A stretch of DNA of 64,000 bases from Artocarpus heterophyllus (lineage: Eukaryota > Streptophyta > Magnoliopsida > Rosales > Moraceae): positions 27,121,730 to 27,185,729 of the forward strand of contig CM046351.1 of NCBI GenBank assembly GCA_025403435.1, read 5' to 3'. The notes beneath the pieces were generated by a model. The model saw nothing but the letters and a program-made list of their open reading frames with translations, was not told the origin of the DNA and did no database searches. Below are positions 23,246 through 34,967 of the stretch, piece after piece. Each line of letters opens with the position of its first letter. Within the stretch, counting starts at the first letter, position 1. Both the position numbers and the translations under genes were made by a program.

Positions 23246-24311
23246 GTGCCAATAGGTAGGAGTATGATTGATGCTGCAAGTAGAAGAGCACTAGATGACA
23301 AGACCTCGGAAGCTGGAAGAGATTTAATTTCAAATATAGCGGCAAATTCTCAACAGTTTAGCCACCGACATGTAACACTACCACCATCATCGAAGAAAGT
23401 TAATGAGGTTAGTACTTTTTCTACCATTGAACAACAACTTGCACAACTTACCTCTCTCACTCAATAGATGGCTTTGGAAAATATTCAACAAGTAAAGGTG
23501 TGTAGAATCTATTTTATTACGGGCCATTCTACTGATATGTGCCCAACTTTGCAAGATGGCAACACGGAGCAAGCAAATGCTATAGGTGGATTCTGGGGAT
23601 AACCAAGAAGGTATGATCCTTTCTTTAACACTTACAATTAAGGATGAAGGGATCATCCTAATTTTAGTTATGGGAGAACACAACAACATGTGACTTCTAG
23701 CCCCATAACAAAGGGACAACAACCATAACAAGCCTGCCAACAACCGGCTCAACAAAACTTAGGTACATCTCTAGAAGACCTTGTTAAAACTGATGCTATA
23801 AACACCATTCAATTCCAACAAACACAAGAGCAAGCATCCAGAATTTGGAACATCGAGTTAGCCAATTGGCTACAATTGTGAGCCGGATGGAGGCCCAAAG
23901 TTTGGGGAAGTTGCCATCCTAAATGGTGGTGAACCCAAGGGAAAATGCTAGCGTCGTGACTCTAAGAAGTGGCCAACAATTAGAGACATCGAAAAAGACA
24001 GAGATCGAGAAAGAAGAGCACAAGAACAACCAAGTGTCAACATCTCAAGATGACACCACTCTTCCCACGCCTTCCACACCACCACCCAAGGTAAGTACCC
24101 AAACTCTTATTCCTTCTCATGTCACCCCTCCTCCTTTGCCTAGCAGGTTTACAAAATCTAAAAAAGAGGAGCAAGAAAAGGAGATCCTAGAGACATTTTG
24201 CAACATAGAGGTAAATATGCCTCTCTTGGATGCTATCAAGCAAGTTCCTCAGGTATGCCAAATTTCTCAAAGAATTGTGCACCACAGAGTGGAAGCTCAA
24301 AAGTATTAAAA
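23246..24311 (+). pseudogene. Athila-like gag remnant
   Basis: Nucleocapsid/capsid-type retrotransposon protein, now broken. It opens inside the protein at SMIDAASRRALDDKTSEAGR with ANSQQF. A TAG stops the frame at 23467. The zinc knuckle follows as CRIYFITGHSTDMCP, where the second Cys of CX2C is replaced by Tyr. Further stops fall at about 23600-23720. The gag-pol linker (VVNPRENASVVTLRSG, then KEEQEKEILETF and LLDAIKQVPQ) runs 23923-24309. The true N-terminus is missing through the 5' deletion. Confidence 0.8.
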
Positions 24312-24317
24312 AGGTAA

Positions 24318-24820
24318 GTGTTGGGGAGAATGTCTTGTCAGTGCTTCAAAAGAAACTTCTACCTACCCAGGCACTTCACCATTCCATGCATCATTGGAAA
24401 CACCAAGTTTGAAAAAGCTATGTTAGATTTAGGAGCATCTAGACATATTATGCCATATTCTATTTATGCTTCCCTAAATCTTGGACCACTTGAGGAAACC
24501 AATGTTATTATACAACTTGTCGATCGTTCTAATGTTTATCTTAGAGGAGTTGTAGAGGATGTGTTGGTGTATATAAACAAGTTGGTCTTCCTAACGGATT
24601 TCTATGTTCTCAAGATGGAGGATGAGACATCCCCTAATTAGATACCTATCTGATTAGGAATACTATTCTTAAAGACCGCTCGAACCATAGAACCTTGACC
24701 ATGGAGTTTGATGGTAAAATAATTCATTTCAACATCTTTGAGGCGATGAGGTATCCTAGTGACTTACATTCTATTTTTGCAATTGATATAGTGGATTCAT
24801 TTTTCACATGAAATATTTGA
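24318..24820 (+). pseudogene. Athila-like aspartic protease remnant
   Basis: Carries FEKAMLDLGASRHIMPYSIY, with the DLGAS active-site motif usual for this lineage, then SLNLGPLEETNVIIQLVDRS. A stop at 24641 precedes the remaining protease part (LTMEFDGKIIHFNIFEAMRY-like, 24698-24750). Frame changes separate it from the upstream linker. Confidence 0.75.
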
Positions 24821-24821
24821 G

Positions 24822-25860
24822 TTGACTAGCAATGATGGATTGAAGGTCGCTATCATCGATAATTTGAGGTTAGGTTATCTTAAAGAGCAAAACTGGGATA
24901 TGCCTTTGTGTGAAGATGTGGAAAACTTGGAGTCCTTACCAACAAAGAATAAATATGATGTTTCTTATATTAAATTGCCGTTAAGTAATGAGAAACTTTT
25001 ACCTTCTATTATACAGGCTCCAAAGTTAGAGATGAAACCTCTTTTGGATCACTTGAAATATTTATACTTAGGAGAGAATGAAACATTTCTGGTCATCATC
25101 ACCAATAATCTTACTCTGGCACAAGAGAAGAGACTCATCCGGGTTCTTAAAGGCCACAAAATACCGATAGGGTGGACTATTGCCTACATGAAAAGTATAA
25201 GCCTATCTATGTGCATGCACTAAATCCTACTTGAAGAAGGATCAAAGCCTATAAAGAAGCTCAATGTCGGTTAAACCTGCCGATGATGGAAGTAATCAAG
25301 AGGGAGATATAGAAGCTCTTAGATGTTGGGGTAATCTACCCTGTTTCAGATAGCAAGTGAGTGAGCCCGGTCTAAATTGTTCCAAAGAAATTTGAGGGTC
25401 ACGGTGGTCAAAAATGAAGAAAATAATTTAGTCCCTCCTTGTGTCCAAATTAGGTGGCAAGTTTGCATTGACTATCGAAAGCTCAACATCAGGACTTGTA
25501 AGGATCACCTTCTTTTGCCATTCATTGATCAAATGCTTGAAAGGTTAGCTAGTTATTCCCATTATTTTTTTTTTCTTGATGGTTACTCAAGTTATAATCA
25601 AATTGTCATAGCATCGGAGGACCAAGAGAAGACAACTTTTACATGCTTATTCGAAACATTTGCTTACTGATAGATGCCATTCGGTCTTTGCAATGCTTCG
25701 GCCACATTCCAAAGGTGTATGGTAAGTATCTTGTCCGACTATGTAGAGAACATCATAGAAGTGTTTATAGATGATTTTAGTGTCTATGGGGATTCATTTG
25801 ATAAAGTGCTTACATAACCTTACACTTGTGCTAAAAAGATACATAGAAACTAATCTTGTG
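24822..25860 (+). pseudogene. Athila-like reverse transcriptase remnant
   Basis: RT lead-in (PLLDHLKYLYLGENETFLVI, IPIGWTIAYMKSIS), then VCIDYRKLNIRTCKDHLLLP, FLDGYSSYNQIVIASEDQEK, MPFGLCNASATFQRCM and the catalytic VFIDDFSVYG (25760-25790). Stops at about 25221 and 25668 plus a frame change near 25370 inactivate it. Confidence 0.82.
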
Positions 25861-25884
25861 TTAAATTGAAAAAAATATCATTTT

Positions 25885-26590
25885 ATGGTAAACCAAGGGA
25901 TAGTTTTAGGGCATATTGTTTCTTCTAAAGGTATTGAAGTTGATAAATCTGAGCTAGATCTTGTACGTTTCTTACCACCTCCCACAAGTATGCAAAAGGT
26001 CTGTTCTTTTCTTGGCTATGCAAGTTTCTATCTCATGTTTATCAAGGATTTTTCGAAGATAGCATTGCCCCTATGCAAATTGCTTCAAAAAGATGTGGCA
26101 TTTAACTTTGATGACAAATGCAAGTAGGCATTTGAAACATTGAAAGTGCTCCTCACTTTAGCACCCGTGATTTAACCACCAATTTGGGATCTTTACTTTA
26201 AAATTTTGTGCGAGCTATAGGAGCAGTATTGGGGCAACGAAGTGGAAAGCTATCACATGCCATTTATTATGCATCCCAAATGTTGAACGATGCCCAACTC
26301 AATTACTCCACCACCAAACAAGAGCTTTTAGTGGTTATCTTTGCCTTGGAAAAATTTTATTCTTACTTAATTGGCTCTAAAGTAACCGTTTATTTTGACC
26401 ATGTAGCTTTTAGGTACTTGCTCACTAAGAAGGAGGCAAAACCTAGGTTAATTAAGTGGATACTTTTCCTTCAAAAGTTTACTTTAGAGATCAAGGACAA
26501 GAAAAGAACTGAGAACTTGGTGGTAGATCATGTTAGCCGCCTTGTTCATAAGGAAGAGGTTCTACCCTTGCACGAGAATTTTTTAGATGA
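25885..26590 (+). pseudogene. Athila-like RT C-terminus and RNase H remnant
   Basis: Contains GHIVSSKGIEVDKSELDLVR and VCSFLGYASFYLMFIKDFSK (25885-26127). RNase H follows with [36 protein letters not shown] and [15 protein letters not shown] (26208-26570). A stop and lost sequence between the two parts remove the first catalytic Asp region. Confidence 0.8.
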
Positions 26591-27842
26591 GCAACTACTT
26601 AAAAGTGGGTGTGACAACTCCTTGGTATGCCGATATTGTTAATTATTTGGTTACCAAGAAGTTGCCAGGTGAGTTGAATAAAGCCCAACAAGATACAATC
26701 AAGAGTATGGTAAAGTACTACATTTGGGATTATCCATACTTATGGATACATTACTTCGACCAAATGATAAGAAGGTGCATACTCGAACCTAAATTTGATT
26801 CTGCAATAACCTTTTGTCACTCTTATGCATGTGGAGGACACTTTGGACCTAAAAGGATGGAACTTAAGGTACTTGATTGTGGTTTTTGTTGCCCATCATT
26901 GTTTAAATATTCATACCTCTACTGTTAAGTCTTGTGATCGTTGCCAAAGAGCAGGTAATCTAGGTGCTAGGAATCAAACGCCTTAGAATCCTATTATTAT
27001 TATGGAAATTTTTGACATTTTGGGCATTGATTTCATGGGACCTTCCCCCTTTCTTTTGGTAATCTTTACACTTTACTTGCAATTGATTATGTTTTGAAGT
27101 GGGTGGAAGCCAAAGCCACCAAAACTAACGATTCTAAGGTTGTTGTAGATTTTGTAAAGGCTAACATCTTTGCAAGGCTTGGAACACCAAGGGCTATCAT
27201 CAATGATCGGGGAACCCACTTTTGTAATAGGTCGGTGGAAGCTCTATTAAGGAGATGCAACATTACACACAAGCTCTCCATTGCATACCATCCACAACTA
27301 GTGGGTAAGCTGAGATGTCAAATCAAGAAGTGAAGTCCATCCTTAAAAAGGTGGTTAATCTTAATAAAAAGGATTGGACTTTGTGACTCGAAGATGCGCT
27401 TTGGGCATATAGAACGGCATACAAGACGCCTATTCGTATGTCTCCATATTGGTTGGTTTATGGTGAGCCTTGGCACCTTCCAGTGGAATTGGAGCATAAA
27501 GCATGGTTGGCAGTGAAGCAGTGCAACATAGAGATGGATGTCATTGGTGAACACAAGAAGCTACAATTGCAAGAGCACGAGGAAATTTGGAATAATGCCT
27601 ATGAGAGTTTTTGAATTTACAATGGCCAAACTAAGGCTTTTCATGATAAGATGATCTCCCGCAAGACTTTTGTTGTGGGACAAAAAGTTCTTCTATTCCA
27701 CTCATGCCTTAAGTTATTTCTAGTTAAGTTGTATTCTCGTTGGGTTGGACCTTTTGTTGTTACTAAAGTTTTTCCTCATGGTGCAGTTGACAATAAACCA
27801 AGCGCTTATTGGGAGGCAACGGAGGGAGAGCAATTAAAATAG
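26591..27842 (+). pseudogene. Athila-like integrase remnant
   Basis: HHCC zinc finger split over two frames (HSYACGGHFGPKRM at 26818-26860, then SCDRCQRAGNLGARN near 26930-26970). The catalytic core has IDFMGP, WVEAKATKTNDSKVVVDFVK, GTPRAIINDRGTHFCN and YHPQ (27020-27300). The C-terminal part [19 protein letters not shown] then [17 protein letters not shown] ends at a TAG at 27842. At least four frame breaks are present. Confidence 0.82.
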
Positions 27843-29470
27843 ATTCAATCTTTCTTACTCTCCTTCACTCTATCTTTTATTGTTATTATTATTATTTTGA
27901 TTTTATTTGTTTAGTTTGTATTTTCTTTTGTACTTAGTCTTACATTGAGGACAATGTAAGGTTTAAGAATGTGTGTGTGTGTGTGTGTGTGTGTGGGGGG
28001 GGGGGGTGGGGGGGGGTGGAGGAGAAGGATTTAGGATCTGTTTTTTTCTTTTTTCAAAAAAGAAAAGTTTGTCTTGTTTTTCTATAAAAAAAATAAAAAA
28101 TGAAAAAAAATTTAAAATTTTTGTTTTTAGTTTTGTTTTATTCTAGGTTTTTAAGTGCTTTTGTATCTTAGGATACCTTCCAACTTCATTGATGGGAACC
28201 GAGCATTAAATTTTATAGTCTTGATTGATTATGGTTGTTGTGTTAAATCTTGAGGTCATTCTTTTGTTAATATGTTTTTATAATAATTATACTCACAATT
28301 AATGCACATAACCATATTATTTGATAAAGAGGCTCACATGTTAGATTAAGTAGATTCTTATATCCTCATATTAATTCTCACTTTAATTTTGTCTTGCCAA
28401 GGTTAATTGTTAGAACTCCTTTGGAGGTTTGTCGAAGCAAATGAATGGTCAAGCATTACTTGAAAAAGGATTTGAGGCACTAGGTTTTCTAGCACTAAGG
28501 CCAAATTAGCCAGAGCCCCGATGGATGTTCCAAGAGAACATTCCCCCTAGTAAGCCAATTTGAGCCTTTCATATAGACCTTTTATTTGGTTAACCACATT
28601 ATCTCTTTACCTAGCTCAATTATTTTATATTTTTACCCTTGTTTTAAAAATGAATTGGAGTTTAAAGACTTATTGTATGATTCAAGGGAGATTGTATAAG
28701 GAGTTAGGTTGAGAATATAAAATAAGTGTGGGGGAGGGAATCGATTCAAGATGGAATGAAGGGAAATTTTTGTAAGGATTGCTCAGAAAAAAAAAAAAAA
28801 ACAATAAAATACAAAAAAAAAACAAAAAAAGAAAAATAAAAAAGAATGCAAAAAAATGTTTCAAAAAAAGAGAATAAATAAATATCTTGAGCTTTTTTTA
28901 TTTTTATTTTGGGTGTTATAAGGTTGGTTAGAATGAAAAAAAGGTCCAACACAATGGTATCTGATCTATGTAAGATTTTTATTGGGTTTTGACAGGTGTT
29001 TATTAAAGAATATTATAATATTTCTAACTTTATGAAGTCTTTAGGACCTTTGTAATTTCCATATCCTTTCTTCTCTTGAACCACTGCCATTGGCCCCGTT
29101 ACAACCTATATCAAAGACCTTTTTGATTTTAGGTGGTACCTTCAGCATAGTGAAGATTTGTATCAAAGGGGGAGCCTATGACATTTAATTTTTTCAAAGG
29201 ATTAAAAGGGCTTAACTTTTTTGGAGCATGTGCTGTCTCAATATCGGTAACAACAGTTAATTCATACACATACGAGTATAATTGTTATAGGATATATTAT
29301 TTTGGAAATGACTAATTGATTTAATGCAACACTTGTTTGATTTCAAGTCCACAAATCTTATTGTCCTCTAAGAAAAAGAGGTTGGAAGGTTCGTTTTTTC
29401 TCTACATTTTTGTTGTTTGTTTCATCTTAGGTTTGCTCAAGGACAAGCAAAGGTTAAGTGTGGGGAAATT
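27843..29470 (+). other. Athila-like 3' non-coding region and PPT
   Basis: No open frame. It holds a (GT)n run followed by two long G runs (about 27971-28023) and several A-rich tracts. Just before the 3' LTR is the polypurine tract AAGTGTGGGGAAATT (29456-29470). Confidence 0.7.
27971..28023. repeat. (GT)n with long G runs
   Basis: About thirteen GT repeats, then runs of eleven and eight or so G on the plus strand, giving possible G-quadruplex or Z-DNA geometry. Confidence 0.85.
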
Positions 29471-31118
29471 TGATATTATTTTCCTATTAATTTTCCTTTA
29501 TTTCCTTGCTATTCTTGTGTAAATTATGTTTATTTTGCTATTTTCTGTATCATAGGTATCTCAAGATAATGAGATAAAAAATGGATGAAAATAAAGAATT
29601 TGGAGCATAAATTGCATTTAATTAATTTAGAAGTTAACCCAAGGCCAAAGTGGAATTTTTGGGAATTTGTGGTAAAATCAGCAAGTCGATCTGATTTGAA
29701 CCATGCCCCCATGAGAAAAGAGCCTCGTAGTTGCACTGGAGCACAAAAGTGAGACGCCGCATTGCGCAAGGGACCACACGGTTGCGCCAAGCAACCTGCA
29801 AGCGCACGCCCGCAAGCATACTTTGGCACCTCCGTGTGCAAAAGTTAGGATTCGAAGACTAGCCTATGCAAAACCATGCGGCTACAGGGGAAATGCTGCA
29901 CTCCCATGCATGGCACCTACTATTCATACAAAGTTGATGTTTTGCACGTGCCCCCAGGTACTTTCCACTAATCTAAGCTCAAATTTGACTTAAATTAGAC
30001 CTATTGTTGCCTCTTTTCACCCTAGAAACCAAAGCCTATAAATACCTACTTAGAAACACAATTAAACATCAGTTTTTCCCCTCATATTTCAGCCACCTTT
30101 TGGAGAGAAAATAGAGAGAGGCAAGAGGAGATTTTCTGTTGAAGTTCAAGGAGGATTGCTTGCATGAAGAATTCTTCAAGAGCGACAATGAGTTTTATTC
30201 GTTTGCTTCTTTCTTTTGAACTCTAAAACAATGTTAGTTTATTTTTCATTGTTTAATTTCATAATCATGTTAGCTTAATTTCCTTTTCGTTGAGGCTGAT
30301 GTCAAAGCCCTAGACATGGAATTATAATTGAATGTTTGATATTATTTTCAAATTTCTTAATAGAAATCATTTATGTTCTTTCAATTTAATTGCTTATGAT
30401 TATTTTCTTGTTTTAATTTGGTGTACAACTATTTATGCATGAAAATTATCTATTGCTATATTAAGAATTCTTAATCCGTAATTGTCTCGATTTTCTAATT
30501 ATTAGCAACACAGTATAATTGATAATTGCGAGAGGTTTTTATTAATTATGGTGAGGAATGTAACCTAGGTTGAATAATCCCAGCTTATGTGTTTGTTATT
30601 TAGATCTTGTATTTTAATGCTTCATTTAAATTGAACTTAGAGAGCTTATTCTAGATTGTTTGAGGGAAATGGGTTAAGTAAAGAACTTATTTTGCTTAAC
30701 GATTAGGAAAGGAGAAATTGGGATGACAAAACTTATTGTTATCTGCCGTTGGTGATTTCTATAGTATATTGAAGATAATATTTTGTATTCATCATAATTC
30801 TATTGTCTAGTAGTGAAGATTGATCCTTTAAACAATTTTATCATCATTGTTTACAACTTTGTGATTTTTGCTTAAATTTATTTATTTACTTTTCTTGTTT
30901 TATCTAATTTTCACAATTTAGTTAATTTAAACAAAATCACCCTATTTATTTAATTAAGAGAATTAATCAATTATTAATTAAGATCAATCCTCTGCGGGAA
31001 TAACCCTTACTTGTTATGTTCTAAACTCAACAATAATTGATTAAAATAAGGTTTTAAGTTGATAGTCCGTTAAGAACTTATCCATTGGGTAGTTCGATTT
31101 TGCCGATTGATGGCATCA
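29471..31118 (+). repeat. 3' LTR of the Athila-like element
   Basis: Starts TGATATTATTTTCC right after the PPT and ends GATTGATGGCATCA. A TATAAATA box is at 30037-30044. Compared with the 5' LTR, the first bases lack 16 nt (AGTGCATAATTTAATA), explicable by deletion between two ATA triplets. Length 1648 bp. Confidence 0.8.
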
Positions 31119-33289
31119 ACCACTGCCCTAGAAATTTTGATCGATATTATTTGATTGGCTAACAATTTTAGTCTTTTTGAATAGTCCTATTGGATTGTGT
31201 CCTCTGAATTCACATTTGGCGGGCAATGCATGAGATTGAGAGGCAACTTTTTGTTTGAGTCCTTCCAAACAAAGAAGCTTCTTGGCTTTGTGCAAGTTGA
31301 AAAAAGAGCCATGGTTATGGTCCATGCCCTTAAAAGCCTTTTTTTTTTTTTTTTTTTTTTTTTTATAGTTATGGACCACTTCCAACAGTATTAAGAGCTC
31401 AATAATTCCTTGTATCAAAAAAGAAAAGAAAATAAAATAGAAAATACATCCATCAATTCCTAACTAGTTATTGGACCATTTAACAAAATAAAACCAGCTG
31501 TTGGACCCGACTTGAATATGACATTTTTGGAACCCACAGGTACCCATGGTAATCAAGTTACAAGAGTATTAATTAGACGTATGAAAAGAACAAAAACATT
31601 GTTTTACTCATATAGTATCAAAATGACAAAAAATATGGATCTAAATTAGTACTATCCATTATATAAGATTATTTACAACACTAATTAAGGGGAGATTCTA
31701 CGGTAAAAACATTCTACCGCAAGGGTTTTTAACGTCAACCGTACGATCCAAACTAAATAGTACTTATTAAATGAGTTATGGGTGTATCATTGGTGCTAAA
31801 AAAAATATTGCTGCTCAAAAAGTGCTCTCATAATATCCAATACCAGTCCAATTTATTTACATTCTAGAGTCTTGATGGACAACCTAATAAGACTTAACAA
31901 ATAGGTGTACTGCTAGGATATAATTCATCCTGATTATTAAGTTTGCACTTTGACATTAAAACATATGTACAAAGGAAGCACAGAGTAATACAACAAATAA
32001 TAGCTACTCCGTTTCGTGGTGACCTAATTAGCCATTAGGAAAATAAAAGTAGGAAGAAAGAGTTGAATAGTTTTTTTCTAAAAATATTTACGATATTTAT
32101 GGAATCAACATATTTACAGTAAATTTACCTTATAAATATTCTTTGTAAATGAGCCATTTACTGTAAGTATGCTATGTACCATATATATTTTTATATGTGA
32201 TATTTTACTGTAGATATTTTTAAGAAAATAAGCTCATCTGTTATAATTTAATTTACAAAAATAATAAACATTAAAAAAAAAGGGAACCATGTTGGAAGGA
32301 TCTAAAATGGTCATAAAACTGTAAAACTGGGCTTTCTGTCGAGAAAAAAAAGGAAGAGGCTAAATGCTATAAAAAAGAAAAATTATAATAAATGTTACTT
32401 TTTCAAACTAATTGTAGTAAATATCATATTTTTAAAATTTAAAAAGGCATAAAACTTAAATTTTTTTTAAATTGATGTTTTTTTAGGAGTTTTTTTATTA
32501 TATAAAATTTTTTTCAAAACAACTTAAAAATAGTCATATTATTTTGTTAAATTTTTTATTTATATAAATAAAATTAAAATAAATTTTTAAAACTAAAAGG
32601 TATAACTATAAAATCAATCCTTATGCTTACTCTTGGTGTTTATAAAATAAATTTTCTCCTTCTGAATTACAACAATAAGCCTCGTCTTTAGAGGAAGTAA
32701 AGCCCATTAAGATGATAAACACACGTTGGGTGAGTTATTAGGCCCATTTGTATACAGTTACTTCGTCCTTTTGTACAACAACCTAACAGAAAAACATGAT
32801 GTGGGCAATGTGACTGGCTATTGTACTTTGTGTCTGCAACAGTCTAATGACAATCACAATTATAAGATGGGCCTTTCTCCGACGAGAGACACACGCGGTT
32901 TCCTTGAATTTGATCAGCATCACAGTTTTGGCATAGGTCTAGGTCCCACTGCTATGTTATCAACTTTTTATAGGCTTAAACATTTTTTTTTTTTGGAGAT
33001 TTTTTCTGTAGATATTGGAAAAATAATTTGTAAGTTGATATTTATTTTTCAGTCGTTACATATTTTAAAAAAATAACTTTAATCAGATCTAATAGTTTAA
33101 AAACTTACAATATTTACAGGCGAGAAGCGTCGTTCTTTCAATTTTTTTTTGCCCAAAAAAATTAAAGTTTACAAACATAAGTCGAATCAAGACATGTAGG
33201 TTTTGAATAAGAATGAGATTAGGTGATAGTATTTTTTAAAGAATTTTAAAGCTGAGCATGAAAATTTGTGATTGTCATGTATTGCTTTT

Positions 33290-33325
33290 AAGAGTAAAAG
33301 ATTTTTATACCCTTTTTTTATTAAT

Positions 33326-33363
<38 letters not shown>

Positions 33364-33398
33364 AGTAAAAGATTTTTATACCCTTTTTTTATTAATCT

Positions 33399-33424
<26 letters not shown>
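33290..33424. repeat. 71-bp tandem duplication ending in (TA)n
   Basis: AAGAGTAAAAGATTTTTATA starts at 33290 and again at 33361. Each copy ends in a long TA run, consistent with slippage between the TA tracts. Confidence 0.9.
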
Positions 33425-33429
<5 letters not shown>

Positions 33430-34621
33430 GATGTAGGTGTGGTCGAATTTATCTTTAAAAGAAAAAACATGGTGCCAGCTGTTTGAGAGATAACTCTACG
33501 AAGAAAGCTTAAAAAAAACCAAAAAAAAAAAAAAATACATTACAGATTGTGGTCGTTCCAGCCAACTGTTAGTACTATGCTTTCATTTTCTCTCTCTTGG
33601 GTTTTCTCAATACTACCAAAGTCAAGTGAGAACGAAGGTTTTATCGGTTTATTGGCATATGTGTTCTAAAAAAGCATTAAATTGAAATTAGAAATAGACT
33701 TAAGAAAGTTGAAGCAAGTAGGGACTCACTACATAACTTCAGATACATGAAGTGTGTGTGTGGGGGGAGGGGGCATGGCTTGCAACTTGTATCTATATTT
33801 TAAATCAAAATCAATTAAAAAATCCTAGCCCAAAATTGTTAAGAACCCTAACCTGAGCAACCCGCAAGCATCTCCCAAACCCAACCCAACCCAAACAACT
33901 TTGGCGTCGTGCGCCTCCCAACCTTGAGCCGCCACAATCGCAAGCTTCCTGTACTTGAGCCACGAAAATTATTGAGCTCAAGCTCCATAAGAGTCATACC
34001 TATAAAGGACCATAGAAAAATTTTTGTAATCAACTTGTAAATCGAAGCATCGATAAAGCTTACCACAACGATCTTGGACGGTAAAAAAGCATTAATCCTA
34101 GATTCAATAATAACAACAGTTTAGAGATATGAAGAACTAGGTAACGACAAAGCATATGTTTATCAAATCATAATGGAATGTAAAGGAAAAGATAATGAGA
34201 GTGAAAAAGAAAGTAAAGGAATGTGAGTGAGCATCAATCATTCAATTTCTAATGTTTCCTTAATTATTTGATATTATAATGGGAAATAATCTTTTTACCT
34301 TTCTAGTGTTTACTTACTTATGGATGTGGATATTATTCAATGTAATTACTAAAATATTATTTTTATATAACTAATAGCTATTAAATAATATCATTTAAAT
34401 TTGGACATCTAAGTAAATATGGTATTCATCCACTTTGACAAGGAATCAATACTAAAAGGTGTGCGAGGATTGATATTCTCTTTCTTCATTTCTTATATTG
34501 TATGGTACCCACAAAACTCTTATTTCTGATTTTATAAGTAAACACTTTAGTACAGGGAAAGAAAATCACCTTTTATTTTCCTTTTCCTTTTGATGCAAAG
34601 TAAACATGCCTTAAATTTTAG

Positions 34622-34768
34622 GCCGTTTTGGAACCATCAATTACAATATGAACAGTGTAAAACTCTTACAAGCTATAGTAAAAAGCAAAAAATTATCACA
34701 GTATAAAGCTCTTATATGTTACAGTTTTTAAACTAAAACTGTTGGTTTCAACCGTTCTTCCAAAATAT
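34622..34768. repeat. MITE family A, copy 4
   Basis: Core 'cagtgtaaaactcttacaagctatagtaaaaagcaa...gtataaagctcttatatgttacag'. The right end 'ccgttcttccaaaat' resembles the family terminus. It lies 25 bp left of the solo LTR. Confidence 0.6.
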
Positions 34769-34959
34769 TAGGATTGAGAGGGTGTTTTGTAACACCCGAG
34801 ATTTTTAGTGCATTAAAAATGCATTAAATTAAAGATTATGTTAAGACAAAGTACAATTAAAGGAAAAATACTGTATAATAAGATGGAAAATTATACAGTG
34901 TTAGAGCAACGCAGTATAAGAATTGAATTGTGTGGACCACAATTTTATTTTATACTTTT

Positions 34960-34967
34960 TATAAAAG
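34960..34967 (+). promoter_or_regulatory. TATA box of the solo LTR
   Basis: TATAAAAG followed by a leader with repeated CTCTCTAGA(C/T)TTTCTCTCT (35019-35070). Position and spacing suit an LTR core promoter; activity is unknown. Confidence 0.45.

Larger units (their letters stand above)
21774..31118 (+). mobile_element. Athila-like Ty3/gypsy retrotransposon, 5'-deleted and inactive
   Basis: Two diverged direct LTR copies (21774-23245 and 29471-31118) enclose gag-protease-RT-RNase H-integrase remnants in plus orientation and a PPT just before the 3' LTR. The gag-to-protease linker (LRSG, KEEQEKEILETF, LLDAIKQ), the DLGAS protease motif and the integrase sequence match plant Athila/non-chromovirus elements. 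A deletion removed the last 210 or so bases of the 5' LTR, the primer-binding site and the start of gag. Many stops and frameshifts interrupt the rest. LTR identity by eye is about 85-90%, so the insertion is old. No convincing target-site duplication was found. Confidence 0.85.
31119..34792. other. Intergenic, AT-rich
   Basis: No recognisable gene. It contains a T22 run (31340-31363), a diverged family B remnant (32385-32630) and a 116-codon frame (32726-33076) without recognisable domains. A 71-bp tandem duplication with (TA)n (33290-33424) and a MITE family A copy (34622-34768) are also present. Confidence 0.55.

Noticed and set aside
29530..29841. 103-codon minus-strand frame
   Set aside because: Inside the 3' LTR of the Athila-like element, antisense, not kept in the 5' LTR.
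31128..31418. Lys-rich frames around a T22/A22 tract
   Set aside because: Homopolymer-derived, no domain.
32726..33076. 116-codon plus-strand frame
   Set aside because: No homology recognised, long homopolymer inside, no supporting splice or promoter context; could be chance.
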